From Canna indica (taxonomy: Eukaryota > Streptophyta > Magnoliopsida > Zingiberales > Cannaceae), in NCBI GenBank assembly GCA_034359265.1, contig CP136896.1, positions 69,079,501-69,143,500 of the forward strand: a DNA stretch of 64,000 nucleotides, in the 5' to 3' direction. This document shows positions 39,071-50,772 of the stretch, piece after piece (position 1 is the first letter of the stretch; each line of letters begins with the position of its first letter). The translations under genes and the position numbers were made by a program. Below the pieces are notes generated by a model, which was not told the DNA's origin, made no database searches, and saw only the letters and a program-made list of their open reading frames with translations.

Positions 39071-39780
39071 TTGCATCATTTATCCCAATTATCATCATTT
39101 ACCGTTTTATCTATTTGAGTTTAATCATGCATTGCAGATTGAATATTTATCATGTAATCGTGTAAAACATTGCTTAGGCGCCACATTTATCTTTTCCTTG
39201 AAGACTCGAATAGAATCTAATACTTTGTAGTTAATAGTATTGTTAACCTTTGTGTTTAACCAACAATAGTATAACAATTTAGGATTAGTCGCATCCAACA
39301 AATTCCAATGCTTATTTTTATGTCAGTCTTTTAATCATCCATATGCTATATCACTTGAATAATAGTCAGTTTTCATTTATTTTTTCCCAGAAAATATATT
39401 TACCTTTTTATCAATGTATCATTATATCATTTATCCAAATTATTATCATTTACCTTTTTATCTATTTGAACATGATCGCACGCATTACTTGTTGAGTATT
39501 TATCATGTAATTATCTAAAACATTGCTTAGGCGCCGCATTTATCTTTTCCTGAAGACTCGAATAAAAATCTAGTACTTTTAGTTGATAGTAGTCGATAGT
39601 ATTATTAACCTTTTCTGTTTAATTACAAGCAACAGTATAAGAATTTAGGATTACTCGAATCCAACAAATTCCAATGCCTATTTTTATGTCAGTCTTATAT
39701 AATCCTCCATATGCTATATTACTTGAATAATAGACAGTTTTTGTTTAGTTTTTTTTCTCAAAAAATAGATTTACATATTT
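39071..39780. repeat. Tandem duplication of a ~350-bp unit
   Basis: Copy A about 39071-39417 and copy B about 39420-39780 share, in order, 'tatttatcatgtaat', 'aaaacattgcttaggcgcc', 'tccaacaaattccaatgc', 'atttttatgtcagtctt' and 'ccatatgctatat'. Identity is roughly 85%. The unit is non-coding. Confidence 0.85.
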
Positions 39781-39827
39781 TAATTACCAAGAAATATATT
39801 GAGTACTAATGATTTGTTTCTTTTACC

Positions 39828-39843
39828 GGACAAGATTTAATAT
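39828..39843. repeat. LINE target-site duplication, left
   Basis: GGACAAGATTTAATAT, identical to 42696-42711. Confidence 0.9.
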
Positions 39844-42695
39844 TTTTTTTGAATAGTTAGTGAGGTTAGTGTCACGCGTTGCATTTCATAGAGTGATTGA
39901 AATGTACAGGTGTTGTTCTAGCGACGAGAGCTAGAATCAAGAAAGAGAAAAGAGATATAACCCAATAGAGAGAAGAATTATAATTTACAAATAGTAGCTA
40001 AACACAACATGTCCAAGTGCCTAACTTTGAGCAACAAAATACTATTAATTTCCCCCGAGTCTCTCCGAGAACGAGCAGCTCAATCTGATGATTTTCGTAT
40101 AATTCGCCGACCCTTCCTTGAAAATCATGAAATTCTTGACATTCCATACGCTCCAACACTAAATCGTTGAGAGTGTAACTAGTTCCCCCCTTCCATCTAT
40201 CCATCTCCATATCTGATCCCGAATGATCGGGAAAGGTGGCTTTCCAGTTGCCTTAACAAAGGAGGATCATCCCGTCATGATGGGGCGGCATTCCGAGAAG
40301 AGATGGAAAATCGATTCATTTTCCTCTTTACAAAAAACACATAGCGAATCAATTTCATTGTTGTCGTGCTTGAGTAGCCTATCCTTTGTTTGGAGTCTCT
40401 TTTTAAAAGTTAGCCAGAGTACAAATTTCATTTTTAATGGGCCTTTACTTTTTCAAATCCTAGCTGCCCGGATGTTGGTCACCCCACGCTCCACCAGAAG
40501 GCGATACATTGAGCTTGTGTTGAATGTACCCGAAGAGTGCCACCTCCAAAACATGCTATCCTCCTCTATATCTCTGAGGCCTTTGTTCGCATTCGCTATC
40601 AGGCTTTCAATCATGTTCCAAGCGACCATTCCTCTCCAAGATAGATTCCATGTTGTTTGCACCCCCGTATGCATACGATCTCTGAGCTTCTCTTTTCTAT
40701 TCCTACTTTGCAAAAATAGTTGAGGGAAATCACCAGCCAAACGTGAGTTAGAGACCCACCTGTCTAGCCAAAAAAAACGTAGAGTTCCGAGGCCCCACGT
40801 GATTTCATCCCCATCGAAAACAACTGTTTTACCCCCATAAATTCCTTTCCACACACTCGACCAAGAGTTCGAGTTATGAGTGTCTTGCCATGCTTTATTA
40901 CGGAAGTACGAGTGTTTCACAACGTGCACCCACCCGAGTTCGATGCAATCCCCCACCACCATTTTTCGAGTCTAGCGGTGTTGTGACACTCCAGGTTTAT
41001 GATTCCGAGCCCTCCGTTATGCCGTGGCGATATAACGTCGTCCCAACAAACGAGGGGGATGACTTTTCCCTCCACTCTTCCTTGCCATAGAAAGTTTCTA
41101 CGTCTTTTGTGAATCTCGTGAATCACCCATTTTGGAGCTTTGAAGATTGACAGGAAGTGCCCACTTAACCCGCTCAGGACACTGTTGATGAGCGTAAGCC
41201 TGCCCCCTCTCGAGAGCAGCCTACCCTTCCAAGAGGCCAATTTTTGATCCGTTTGCTCGATTATCGGGGTCCAGTCCTCTCTAATCAGGCGGCTATTTCT
41301 CAAAGGCAAGCCCAGGTATTTAATTGGAAAAGATTTTGGTTGGCACCCGATGGAGTCAACAACCGAAGTTGCCTTTTCAAAGTCATTCAGAAGGTGGATC
41401 ACCGCAGTTTTATTTAGGTTCACTTTCAGGCCCGAAGCTTCTTCAAAAGCACGGAGGAGAAGCTTGATGTTGATTATGTCCTCATCGTGACCTCTTGTAA
41501 AGATGATGAAGTCATCTGCGAATTCAAGGTTCGTCACTTCACGGCCTCCACCAGTGTCGATGCCCTTGATGAGACCATAAGAGTTTGCCCGGTGCATCAT
41601 TTTCGCGAAAGTGTCCGCGACAAAGAGGAAGAGGTAGGCTGACAAGGGGTCTCCCTGTCTGAGTCCCTTTTGTGTCTAAACCATTTCTCTGGTTTATCAT
41701 TTAACAGTATAGCAGATTCACTAGAGCCCAGCAATAGGCTAATCCATTTTATTCGGATGTCCGGGAATCCTCGATTCCTCAGCAATTGTAGCAAGAAATC
41801 CCAGGCAATGGAGTCAAAATCTTTTGTCATGTCAAGTTTTATCAAGAATTCGTCTGTACCTGTTGTTCTGCATTGGTGAATAATCTCGTTAGCAGCCATG
41901 AAGTTGTCATGCGTTGACCTTCCAGGTAGGAAAGCGGACTGCGTGTCATCCACCATGTCCAGCATGAAGGGTTTCAGTCTTAGCGTCAGACTTTTTGAAA
42001 GGATGCAGATAATCCCAAAGGTTAGGCTTATAGGTCTAAATCCAAGATGTCTTCAGCCCCCTCCAATTTCGGGATTAAGGCGATGAAAGTCTTATTCACC
42101 CTGCAGCAATCCCCATTAGCGAACAAAAGGTCATCCAGCGAATTTTTAAAGTCCTCACTAATTACGCTCCAAGATTTTAGGAAGAATTCAACCGTAAGTC
42201 CATTCGGGCCAGGAGCCTTATCTGAGCCTAGCGACTTGATTGCCAATAAAATTTCCTCCTCGGACAATTCATTTCCCATACTATTCAAATTGTTGCTCCT
42301 TACGGGGTATAGTGCCCCCCAATCGAAAAAAATAGCCGGAGATTGTTCCCTACCAATCGAGTCCTGAAAGAATTGAAGGCAAAGTTCACTCATTTGATCC
42401 TCATTTTCCGCAACTCTCTCTCGGTGGCGGAGTGACGATATCCAATTCTTCTGTTTCCTTGCGGTAGCAGTTTTGTGAAAAAACTGTGTTTCTATCTCCG
42501 TCGCGAAGCCATCTTGCTTTCGCATGCTATCTCCAGTACATGTTCCGCACCTGGTAGCAAGCGTCAAGCTCCTTTTTAGTCCTTTGAGCTTCAATGCTCT
42601 CCATTCCAGTGTTCATATTTCCTTCGGCCGCCAATGTTCCATCCTCAATTTTTTTTTTTCAGAGCTTCTATTGTAGCATTTGATGCTATTTTCCA
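39844..42695 (-). mobile_element. 5'-truncated L1-type LINE with 16-bp target-site duplication
   Basis: Minus-strand remains of ORF2. The linker is followed by SDKAPGPNGLTVEFF (about 42200), the RT fingers (AFLPGRSTHDN near 41930) and motif A LIKLDMTKDFDSIAWDF. After a frame change there is LSAYLFLF, motif C LEFADDFIIF (about 41510), IKYLGLPL, GGRLTLI and the zf-RVT region to about 40000. Frame shifts near 42030 and 41680 and stops downstream break it. The endonuclease is absent, so the copy is 5' truncated. A T-run at 39843-39850 is the poly(A) tail on the minus strand. GGACAAGATTTAATAT flanks it perfectly at 39828-39843 and 42696-42711. The intact TSD indicates a fairly recent insertion. 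Confidence 0.92.
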
Positions 42696-42711
42696 GGACA
42701 AGATTTAATAT
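42696..42711. repeat. LINE target-site duplication, right
   Basis: GGACAAGATTTAATAT, identical to 39828-39843. Confidence 0.9.
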
Positions 42712-43189
42712 ATGATAGAATAAAAATATATGAGGGGAATAGATATGACTTTTTTAATCTAATCTGTATTAGATATAACATTTATATTATTTTATTTTAA
42801 TTCTATTTCTTTCTGCTCGTTAAATAAACAGAGTAAAATTTGCTTCTTATTTAATCATCACTTATCTCGCAAAATAAACATACTATAGGGGTACAAATGG
42901 GACGGGTTAAATTTGTCCAAAATTTTCACGTTGCAGGAAAATATAAACTCCTTAACTTAAATTGGGAAAAGTACCCAATCCTACTCAAGTTAGGGTGGAT
43001 TTTTTATTTTGGGGGTTGACTTAATTTGGATTGATTTAGATTTCTTAAAAAACAATACTTTTAATGTTATATATGTACTTAGTATAAATTTATAATTTTC
43101 AAATAGAAATTTATAATTTGTAATTCAACCAACTAAAAATAAAATTAAAATTTCAACTTGTAGTCAGGTTTTCAAGACTGGTCGGACAA
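42712..43189. other. AT-rich spacer, no gene seen
   Basis: No supported gene. Confidence 0.5.
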
Positions 43190-43720
43190 CTATATTAATA
43201 GGGTTGGAAACGGGGCAAGTCACTTGTGACTAACTTAGAGCTCGGCTCTATGATATAATGATAGCTCGTTCAAGCTTGACTTGATCTTTAAACGAGCTAA
43301 GTTGAACATAAATTTTAAGCTTGGTTTTTAAGAGCCTGAATCATGTATAATTCAACCTGTTAAGGCTCATGAACAAGTTTGTATAATGTTCATGATCAAG
43401 CTCGTTAATAAGCTCACTAATTAATTTATTTTGAACAATGTATAATATTTTTACACGATAATTAAAATTAGTCTCAAATTTATTTAAATTAATTCAAATA
43501 TATTTAATATAATTATAAATTCGTTTGGTTGATTCAAACTTGTACAAATTTATGTTGTATTTTCATTGATTGGATGATAAATTTTTAAGCTCAAATTTAT
43601 TTAGTAATGTAAATAAGTTAAGCTCATTCTCGAGCTCGACTAACTCTAAAAAAATTAGATGAATCAAGATTGATTATGATTTTTTAAGCTCAGGTCGAGC
43701 TAGAGCTCCAATAAAATCTA
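43190..43720. repeat. AAGCTCG/CGAGCTT-rich dispersed repeat remnant
   Basis: The words 'gctcgttcaagcttgac', 'aaacgagctaagttgaac', 'aagctcgttaataagctc' and 'ctcgagctcgactaactc' recur in both orientations over about 530 bp. The hexokinase intron 3 repeats share this vocabulary. Type of element unknown. Confidence 0.45.
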
Positions 43721-44078
43721 ATACGCCTAGTCAATCCGAAGATCGACTCGGCTTGGCCAGTGTCCAGCCGTACCGATTGGCTATGATCGAAAACTGACAG
43801 CAACTCTTAACCGGACAAACTGGGCCTAATATCAGTTGGCCCGCCTGTAGCCTATCTTATCTATATATTCATTGTCAAAGTTGTCAAACGAATTAGAAAT
43901 TAGAATAACCTTTTACAGTTGCATTGCAGCCGCTGCAGCCTGTATTCCTCGGTGAGATATTTCACAGAATACCCTCTCGGCCATTTCCTACGTCGTGGTT
44001 TCCTCTCTCCGCCGCTCTTTCTGCTTGAGGTGTCCGTCTCTGTAGCCTGTTGTCATTCATTCCGAACTTACCACGGCC

Positions 44079-45638
44079 ATGTATCAGTGCCACCTCGCCA
44101 AGCCCCCGGCGATTCCATTCTTATCTAAGATATCGGAGCTAAGAAGTAGCCGTCGGATGGTTTGGAGTTGTTTCTCTGAAGGCCTCCATCACAAAGCACC
44201 TGAAAGCGGCGGCGTATCAAATCCTGGAAGCCTTTCGCATCGTCTTGGGTTCCTAGGAAAAACGCATGAAGTGCGAACTAGGGCTTTCTCCAGTAACACG
44301 CGGCAGACGACTCCTGGGGGTGAGAGCGACAGTACAAGGACGGGCGAGCCACTCCCTTGGATAGCAGCAGCTTACCGAAATAGGGAAGGGAAACATGTGC
44401 AAGAAAGGGCACCAGCTAAAACAAAGCGCTCTTCTTGGGAACAGGCAGCAGAGAGCTTTCTTGCTGTAAATGAAAATGGCACGATGAGAAATGACACTGT
44501 CATTGCTGAGGACGAGGAAGATGGGGAGGTTGAGCCTATTGATGACCCAAGGTGGGATAAGATCAAGAACAAGTACAAGGGTTTTGTTAGACGAGAACCT
44601 CGGTTTGAGAAACCGGAAATCCGAAGCTGGAATAAGCACGAGGGTTGGGAAAGAAAACCAGAAAAAGTGGCTGAGGATTCAAGGTTTGAAAAGCCGGAAG
44701 TTCGTCAGTGGAGTAAGCAGGAGAGTTGGGGCAAAAAGACATGGAAAGAGGCCACTGAATCATCAGTGCCAAAGATGGTTGGCCAGGGCGTTTATGGTGT
44801 TGGACCAGTTTTGGCAGCATTGATGGCAGAAAGAAGGGAATTTTATGCTCTCTACGTTCAGGAAGGATTGGATGTGAGTGGGAATAGCAAGAAGAAGAAG
44901 GACAAAAAAGCAGTGGAGAAAATTTTACAGACAGCGGAGAAGATAGGCTTGAAGGTTATACAAGCTTCAAAGCATGACCTCAATATGGTGGTCGATAATC
45001 GACCTCATCAGGGATTGATTCTAGATGCTTCTCCATTGGAGATGGTCAACATAAGGGAACTGGACCCTGTGGTGCCAGAGGTTGGAAAAGCTCCTCTCTG
45101 GCTTGCTCTGGATGAGGTAACAGACCCTCAGAATTTAGGAGCCATCATTCGATCAGCTTATTTCTTTGGAGCAGAAGGGATAGTCCTATGTGCAAAGAAT
45201 TCAGCTCCTCTAAGCGGTGTAGTTAGCAAAGCTAGTGCTGGTTCTCTTGAATTAATTGAACTTCTGTCTTGTAAGAACATGATGCAGTTCTTGTCATCAT
45301 CAGCTGAGAATGGTTGGCGAGTTCTTGGGGGATCAGTTGCTTCCAAAGCTCGCCCTTTGAGTGAGGTTGAAGCAGGGGTGCCTACAATTCTTGTGTTGGG
45401 TAGTGAAGGCAGTGGTTTGAGGCCTCTGGTTGAGAGGTGTTGTACTCAGTTAATTAGAATCCCTGGAAATGCTCCAGTAAATGGATATGATGAAACACCT
45501 GAAGTGGATATTGAGGAAAAAGATCAGGATTGCTTTGGGCAAAATCTTAAGTCCTTTCTTGCTGTCGAGAGCTTAAATGTTAGTGTGGCAGCTGGAGTAC
45601 TTCTGTATCAATTGATTGGAAAGAATAATCTGACATAA
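44079..45638 (+). CDS. SpoU/TrmH-family rRNA 2'-O-ribose methyltransferase (MRM1-like), organellar, 519 aa
   Basis: Methylates a ribose 2'-OH in rRNA using S-adenosylmethionine; Mrm1-type enzymes modify a guanosine of the large mitochondrial rRNA. Single exon. The N-terminus (1-75) is basic and Ser-rich, a likely organelle presequence. A substrate-binding L30e-like domain spans about 235-325 (YGVGPVLAAL start), followed by the SPOUT knot domain. Motif 1 is DEVTDPQNLGAIIRS 345-359 with Asn352 and Arg358. Motif 2 is LVLGSEGSGL 438-447. Motif 3 is LNVSVAAG 499-506. Between motifs 2 and 3 is an acidic insert (about 465-497) longer than in bacterial RlmB. Residues 175-217 hold two copies of RFEKPE(I/V)R.W.K.E.W. 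These linker repeats are not part of the catalytic fold. All key residues are present. Mitochondrion versus plastid cannot be settled. Confidence 0.9.
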   Translation: MYQCHLAKPPAIPFLSKISELRSSRRMVWSCFSEGLHHKAPESGGVSNPGSLSHRLGFLGKTHEVRTRAFSSNTRQTTPGGESDSTRTGEPLPWIAAAYRNREGKHVQERAPAKTKRSSWEQAAESFLAVNENGTMRNDTVIAEDEEDGEVEPIDDPRWDKIKNKYKGFVRREPRFEKPEIRSWNKHEGWERKPEKVAEDSRFEKPEVRQWSKQESWGKKTWKEATESSVPKMVGQGVYGVGPVLAALMAERREFYALYVQEGLDVSGNSKKKKDKKAVEKILQTAEKIGLKVIQASKHDLNMVVDNRPHQGLILDASPLEMVNIRELDPVVPEVGKAPLWLALDEVTDPQNLGAIIRSAYFFGAEGIVLCAKNSAPLSGVVSKASAGSLELIELLSCKNMMQFLSSSAENGWRVLGGSVASKARPLSEVEAGVPTILVLGSEGSGLRPLVERCCTQLIRIPGNAPVNGYDETPEVDIEEKDQDCFGQNLKSFLAVESLNVSVAAGVLLYQLIGKNNLT

Positions 45639-48600
45639 ATAAAAGGCTGACTGATGCAGTGGTCTCTGGTTCTCTCATTGTCATATTTGACAAATGCCTT
45701 CTCTTCTGGGTATAACTATCAAGAAGCTTTTTTGATTATTGCTTAAATTTTCTATCAGCATGTTCTACAAAATTGTTTATTGTTTAATCCAATATGGTTG
45801 CTTTTTGTCTATTGAAATTATTATTTTTACTTAGTATTCTCTTTAAGCTGCTCAAGAAGCAGCCTTTGTTGATCACTTAACTTGATTCTGCTCCTGATTT
45901 AATAGTGAAAACTAGTAAAATACATGTTCATGTTCATTTCGACTGAAGAACTTGTATGCAGTATTGTTCCTTGCAATTCCCCAAAACTTAAACTTGTTTC
46001 ATGCACAATAATTGGTAAACAAATGGAGGAAGATTAACTCTATCACGAGAAGGGAATGATGCTACTTAATTTAGATTAAGTTTGCTAGTCAGAGTTAACC
46101 AAAATTCTTACAATGGATTCCTTGTCCAACTAACTTGGGTTTTCCTTGTGGAATTTCAGAATCCATGAGCTGCAAAAGTATCTATCAATTTGTTTAAGTG
46201 GACATGAGGCATATTTTTTCCATGTAAATGGATGGTAGTGAATGGGCATAGGCATTCTGACAGCCTTACAGTATTTTGTCATCATATTCCTTGAGAGTTT
46301 GTAGTAAAATGTTATCTGCACCCCAGTATACAGTCATATTGTTGGGTCCTTCGCCTGTAATTCAAGATTAGATTTATCTTTATTCCTGTAGATTGGTTAA
46401 CTTTATCCACTTGATTTGCATATATGCCCATGGGAGAGGTCGAGAGGGAAAACTTTTGCTTGCTGTTATTTACTGTTATATGGACCCAATTACGGTAGAT
46501 AGCTTGTTTTACCTAGTTGCTGACGGCCAATGTGAACATCAGCTTCTTTTAGATACTTTGTGTAATTTGTTGATAGGATGTTTGGTTAATGTACGTGAGT
46601 AACTTTGAAATAATAGTTTTTCATGACTTGAACTCAAGTTTGACCTTCTTCTACACATCTTCATTTACATATAACAAGTATTTAGAAATATTCATTTGTA
46701 AATTTTCATTTGTTCTAGTTCATTTCATTCACTGCCTCATGTAGTCATGTTCTTTATGTAGACGCATTGACAGGTGTTTCTAACTACACTGCTCACCCAC
46801 TCTTCTTCTTGTTGCTACAATGCTTACATTCTGAATCTATCAGATAACTAGACAAGAAAGCAATCTGGCTGATAGATCTCATTCTTGATCCATTTCAGAC
46901 TTAAGAGAGACCATGAATTTGGATACAACACAATTATTCATCTGTACATTCTATAATTGCTTAGATTGGGGTTTTGGTTTCTCAGTTCTCTGGGAATTTT
47001 TTTGATGATGTTTTGATTTTCACTTTCATAAATCTTTGTTACATTAGTTTTGATGATTAGATTCATAAAAACCATTATGTGCATTTCTCCAAACATTATG
47101 TGATTGTGGATAATGGTGACCAAACAGATAGCAAAAGAAGCAACTATGTCGCTCTTAGTTCCAATTAGTTTAATATAGTACTATATTCTAAATGTATGTA
47201 GATGTCATCATGATACTCTCATTGATCATCTTCTCATTTATTTCTTGAAATATTTTCCTGGCTCAGGCGAAGAATGGTGCATAACCTGTCTACCAAATAT
47301 ACCTTATGATTGGTTAGAAGCATGGTATGCTCATAGGAAGCCTTCTTAATAACACTGTGACATCTCAGTTTAGTCCCACAATAAAATTCATGACTGGATG
47401 TGATAACCTTTATAAGGCCTTGGTTGGTCTACTAATGTTAACTGGACTTGAAATATTTTGATCAAATGCTTGAAACCTAGTGTTAATGGTTCTTAAGGCA
47501 TCATGTTGGGTTGTTGCAAATGGCTTACATTTTAGCTCAATGTATCTTACAAGGCTCACATGGAATCTCATAAAGTCCCTTTTATTTCATTTTTGAAGAG
47601 CCTTGAGCCCAACATCTTGGATGTCTATACTTTTTGGAAAAATCATTATTGATATTAGAATTATTATATATTTGTTGCATCATAAGGACATACTTGAGAA
47701 TGTGTCCATGACGTGTTTCTAAATAATAAATTAATAAATTATATATTTATCACATATGAAAATTATATGTAACTTGTTTTTTATATTAATAGTTATCAAT
47801 TACTATAGTTAATTAAATAGTGTTAATCCATGATGTATTAATTGATTTAATCTATTACTTAATTTTGAATCTAGCACAATAGTTAATTTTTTAAAATAAA
47901 AATGAAATATTATAAGTTTGGTACATGAAAACCTATACATGACATATAAAAAATAACTAATAGTATTAATTCATGCATAAATGAAAGAATATGTTATTAA
48001 GAGCTTAAAATAATTAAGTAATAGTAATGTTAAATATAAAAATAAAAAATAAAAAAATTAAATTTGCCACATTAACTAATACCTAATTTGGAATATGCCA
48101 AGTGGTTTTTTTAAAAAAAAATATATGTGAAGCAAATGATAGTATTAATAAATAGTTTATTAACTAATATGTTAAATAAGAAATAAATAAATAAGGTTAA
48201 GGATATGAACAACCGAAGATGAGAAAAATGCATTGGATGAATATGACATATAGTTTAATATTTTGAAATTTGAAATAAAAAGTTATAGGTTTAGCATGTA
48301 AAACTTATATAAATAAAAAAAATGGAAAATTATCGATATTTATCAAAAAAATAATGTATTAATTAATTGTATATTCATTAATATTATAAAATAATAATTG
48401 AAGGATACTTATCATTGTCTAAGTTGAGGTGAAATTTCTTTATTAATGCACGATGGTTCAGTTCAAACTTCAAACTTCAACCAAGTTGATACTTTACTGT
48501 CTTAATGCACCCAGCTGATAGAACAGATGCCTCGCTAGACCTTACGCTAAGGCCAAGTGGTTTCCTTCCAGGTCAAAAGATTCTAATCTTTTGGACCATT

Positions 48601-49820
48601 CAACATATCTGCAGCCTATGTTTATCCAATTGACACTAGTTAGGATATTTATTGAGTAATCTATCTGGTCTTTGAAAACTTTTAGAGTGGCTAGTGTTCC
48701 TTGTAATAAACAGTAGTGTAATTATGTCTTCTTATTCTCTCTCCCCTCTCATGTTTGATTGATTTTTCCGACTTCAATGATAAGATGATTAAATTAGTCT
48801 CTTTCACACGAAATTAGACATTAATGCTGTACTGAAGCCATGTGTGTCAACAGTATCTAATACGCATGATTCACAAGAAACGCCATAATCTCTACAGGGA
48901 AGAAGAGAAGAGGCGCCGCAGTCCCCACCCCTCGTGCCTCATCCAACTGCTATCCATTTGGTTATAAATTCCAGGGGACCGACGTCACCTACCGAAGCTC
49001 AATCGCTGGGTGCAGAACAGTGCGTCCATCATCACATGACCATGTATAGCTGATCTTTACGGTTTTAAGTTTAACCCTTCTCCTTTGTCGCTAGTGAGAT
49101 GAGATTGTTTGTTCGCCAAAAAGCTTCACTGCAGTAAGTGTACTGAAAGGGCGAGGCAGGTGCATTTGTGACTCATTTTGGGACAAAGATTGGGAGAGGA
49201 TGAAGAGCACAGTACTTGCTAGTCTGCACTATAAACAAGTATGATTCCAGACTGGAAGAAGATGATTTATTGCTTCTGTTACATCATTATGAGCTGCACT
49301 CTTTGCGCTCACAACATGACAACACGTCTCTCTCACTCTTAGCCATTAGTATGATTACTGACATCTGTTTTCCAGCGGAAAGCCCACATGAGGCGCCATG
49401 GGAGCTGGGGCCCTTCTCTCTGTCTTCGTCCTTCAACTTTCTTTTTAGGGTTCTTAAAGCCAGATCGTCACGACGTTTGAGAGCAGGTTTTGATAATTGG
49501 TTTGATCTTTTATAGCTGTCTCCATCTGAGCTACTTAGCTGCTATTAGTCGAGAGTTGGATAGGTTCAAGATATTTTAAACGGTAAGGGCATGATTACTT
49601 CGCAAGACAACGAAGAATATAATAAGGGATGAATTAATATTTATTATTTATTTAGTACATAAATTTTAAAAAATAAGTATAAAATTAATATTATATTCGG
49701 TGTATATCAAATTTAAAAAATTTATATTTAATTCGTTTTCATTTATTATCCAATTCAATCTATCATATCCAATGAAGCAATCATATTATAAATATATTGA
49801 ATAAGAAGTTCGAAAATATC
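45639..49820. other. Long spacer, no supported gene
   Basis: Presumed 3' UTR of the methyltransferase to about 45900, then AT-rich DNA. 47690-48410 is extremely AT-rich. 48840-49520 is somewhat GC-richer with a plus-strand frame (49216-49515), but shows no recognisable domain, start context or splice pattern. No RNA gene was found. Confidence 0.45.
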
Positions 49821-49825
49821 ATAAG

Positions 49826-50767
49826 TGTTAGGAAATTTGGGATAATTTTCTGCATGATCTACAAAACTCGAACCCAGCGAGAAAAATGAAAAATCAAATT
49901 TGATAATAATAATACAGAAAAAATAAAAGACAAGGGAGTTAACGTGATTCGAACTCGGCAGGGTGCCGATCCTACGTCCATAGGGAGAAGAGACTGCTTT
50001 ATTAAATTTAGAAAATAACTTTTATAATAATAGTGCAATAATCTAAATTCATTTCAGAATACAGTAAATTATCTTAAATTAATTGAACCTGAAATTAGTA
50101 CGAAATAGAGGCACTATCTCTGTAAGATCTGTGTTGAAACTGAACTTCTGCTGTTGTATGTCAGAAACTGAGAAGATGTACTCCTTAGGAAAAGGATTGT
50201 AGCGGCACTCTTAATTTTTTGAATCTCTGTAACTCTCATATGAGGGATTTCTCTTGGTGTGGGATCCTCTTAATACTGCATATTAGGTCCCTATTTATAA
50301 TAGAAGGTGAGCGCCGATTCATGCCTGCTTTAGTGGAGAAAAAATTTTCAAAGAATTTGTTGCTCCGTCTGATTTAATCGGATGGCTGAAATACTTCTTT
50401 TGACCAAAGAAACTTGCAAAATGCTTGGTGGCTTCATGTGATGCCTCCACATTTTTTTCACTTTGACTAATCAAAAGCAATATTTGATTTTCACATCATC
50501 AATTTGAAAACTTCTGAAGTTATCATCAATTTGAAAACTATTACGTGTGCTGCTGCAACATTGACATGAGTATCTTGAGAAGATAGTGGGTTGGGCTCCC
50601 AGACCCATGATTATAAAATTATGATTTATTTTGATCGAGTTCGGTTCAATATGGTTCAATCAAATTGGCAAATCAGTTCAAGCATATCTTGATCAAATCA
50701 ACTCCGATTTGGATCCGGTCGGACTCATTGGATTTGGTTCGGACCCAATTTGAATCAATATCTAACA
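49826..50767 (-). mobile_element. Solo Copia LTR, 942 bp, TSD ATAAG
   Basis: Termini TGTTAG...CTAACA, flanked on both sides by ATAAG (49821-49825 and 50768-50772). The minus strand shows U3-to-U5 order: start TGTTAGATATTGATTC, TATA region TATTATAAATAGGGACC (about 50300), and the Copia U5 signature CCCTATGGACGTAGGATCGG (about 49985) followed by 'cgaatcacgttaactccc'. No internal sequence or second LTR is present, so it formed by LTR-LTR recombination. Confidence 0.92.
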
Positions 50768-50772
50768 ATAAG

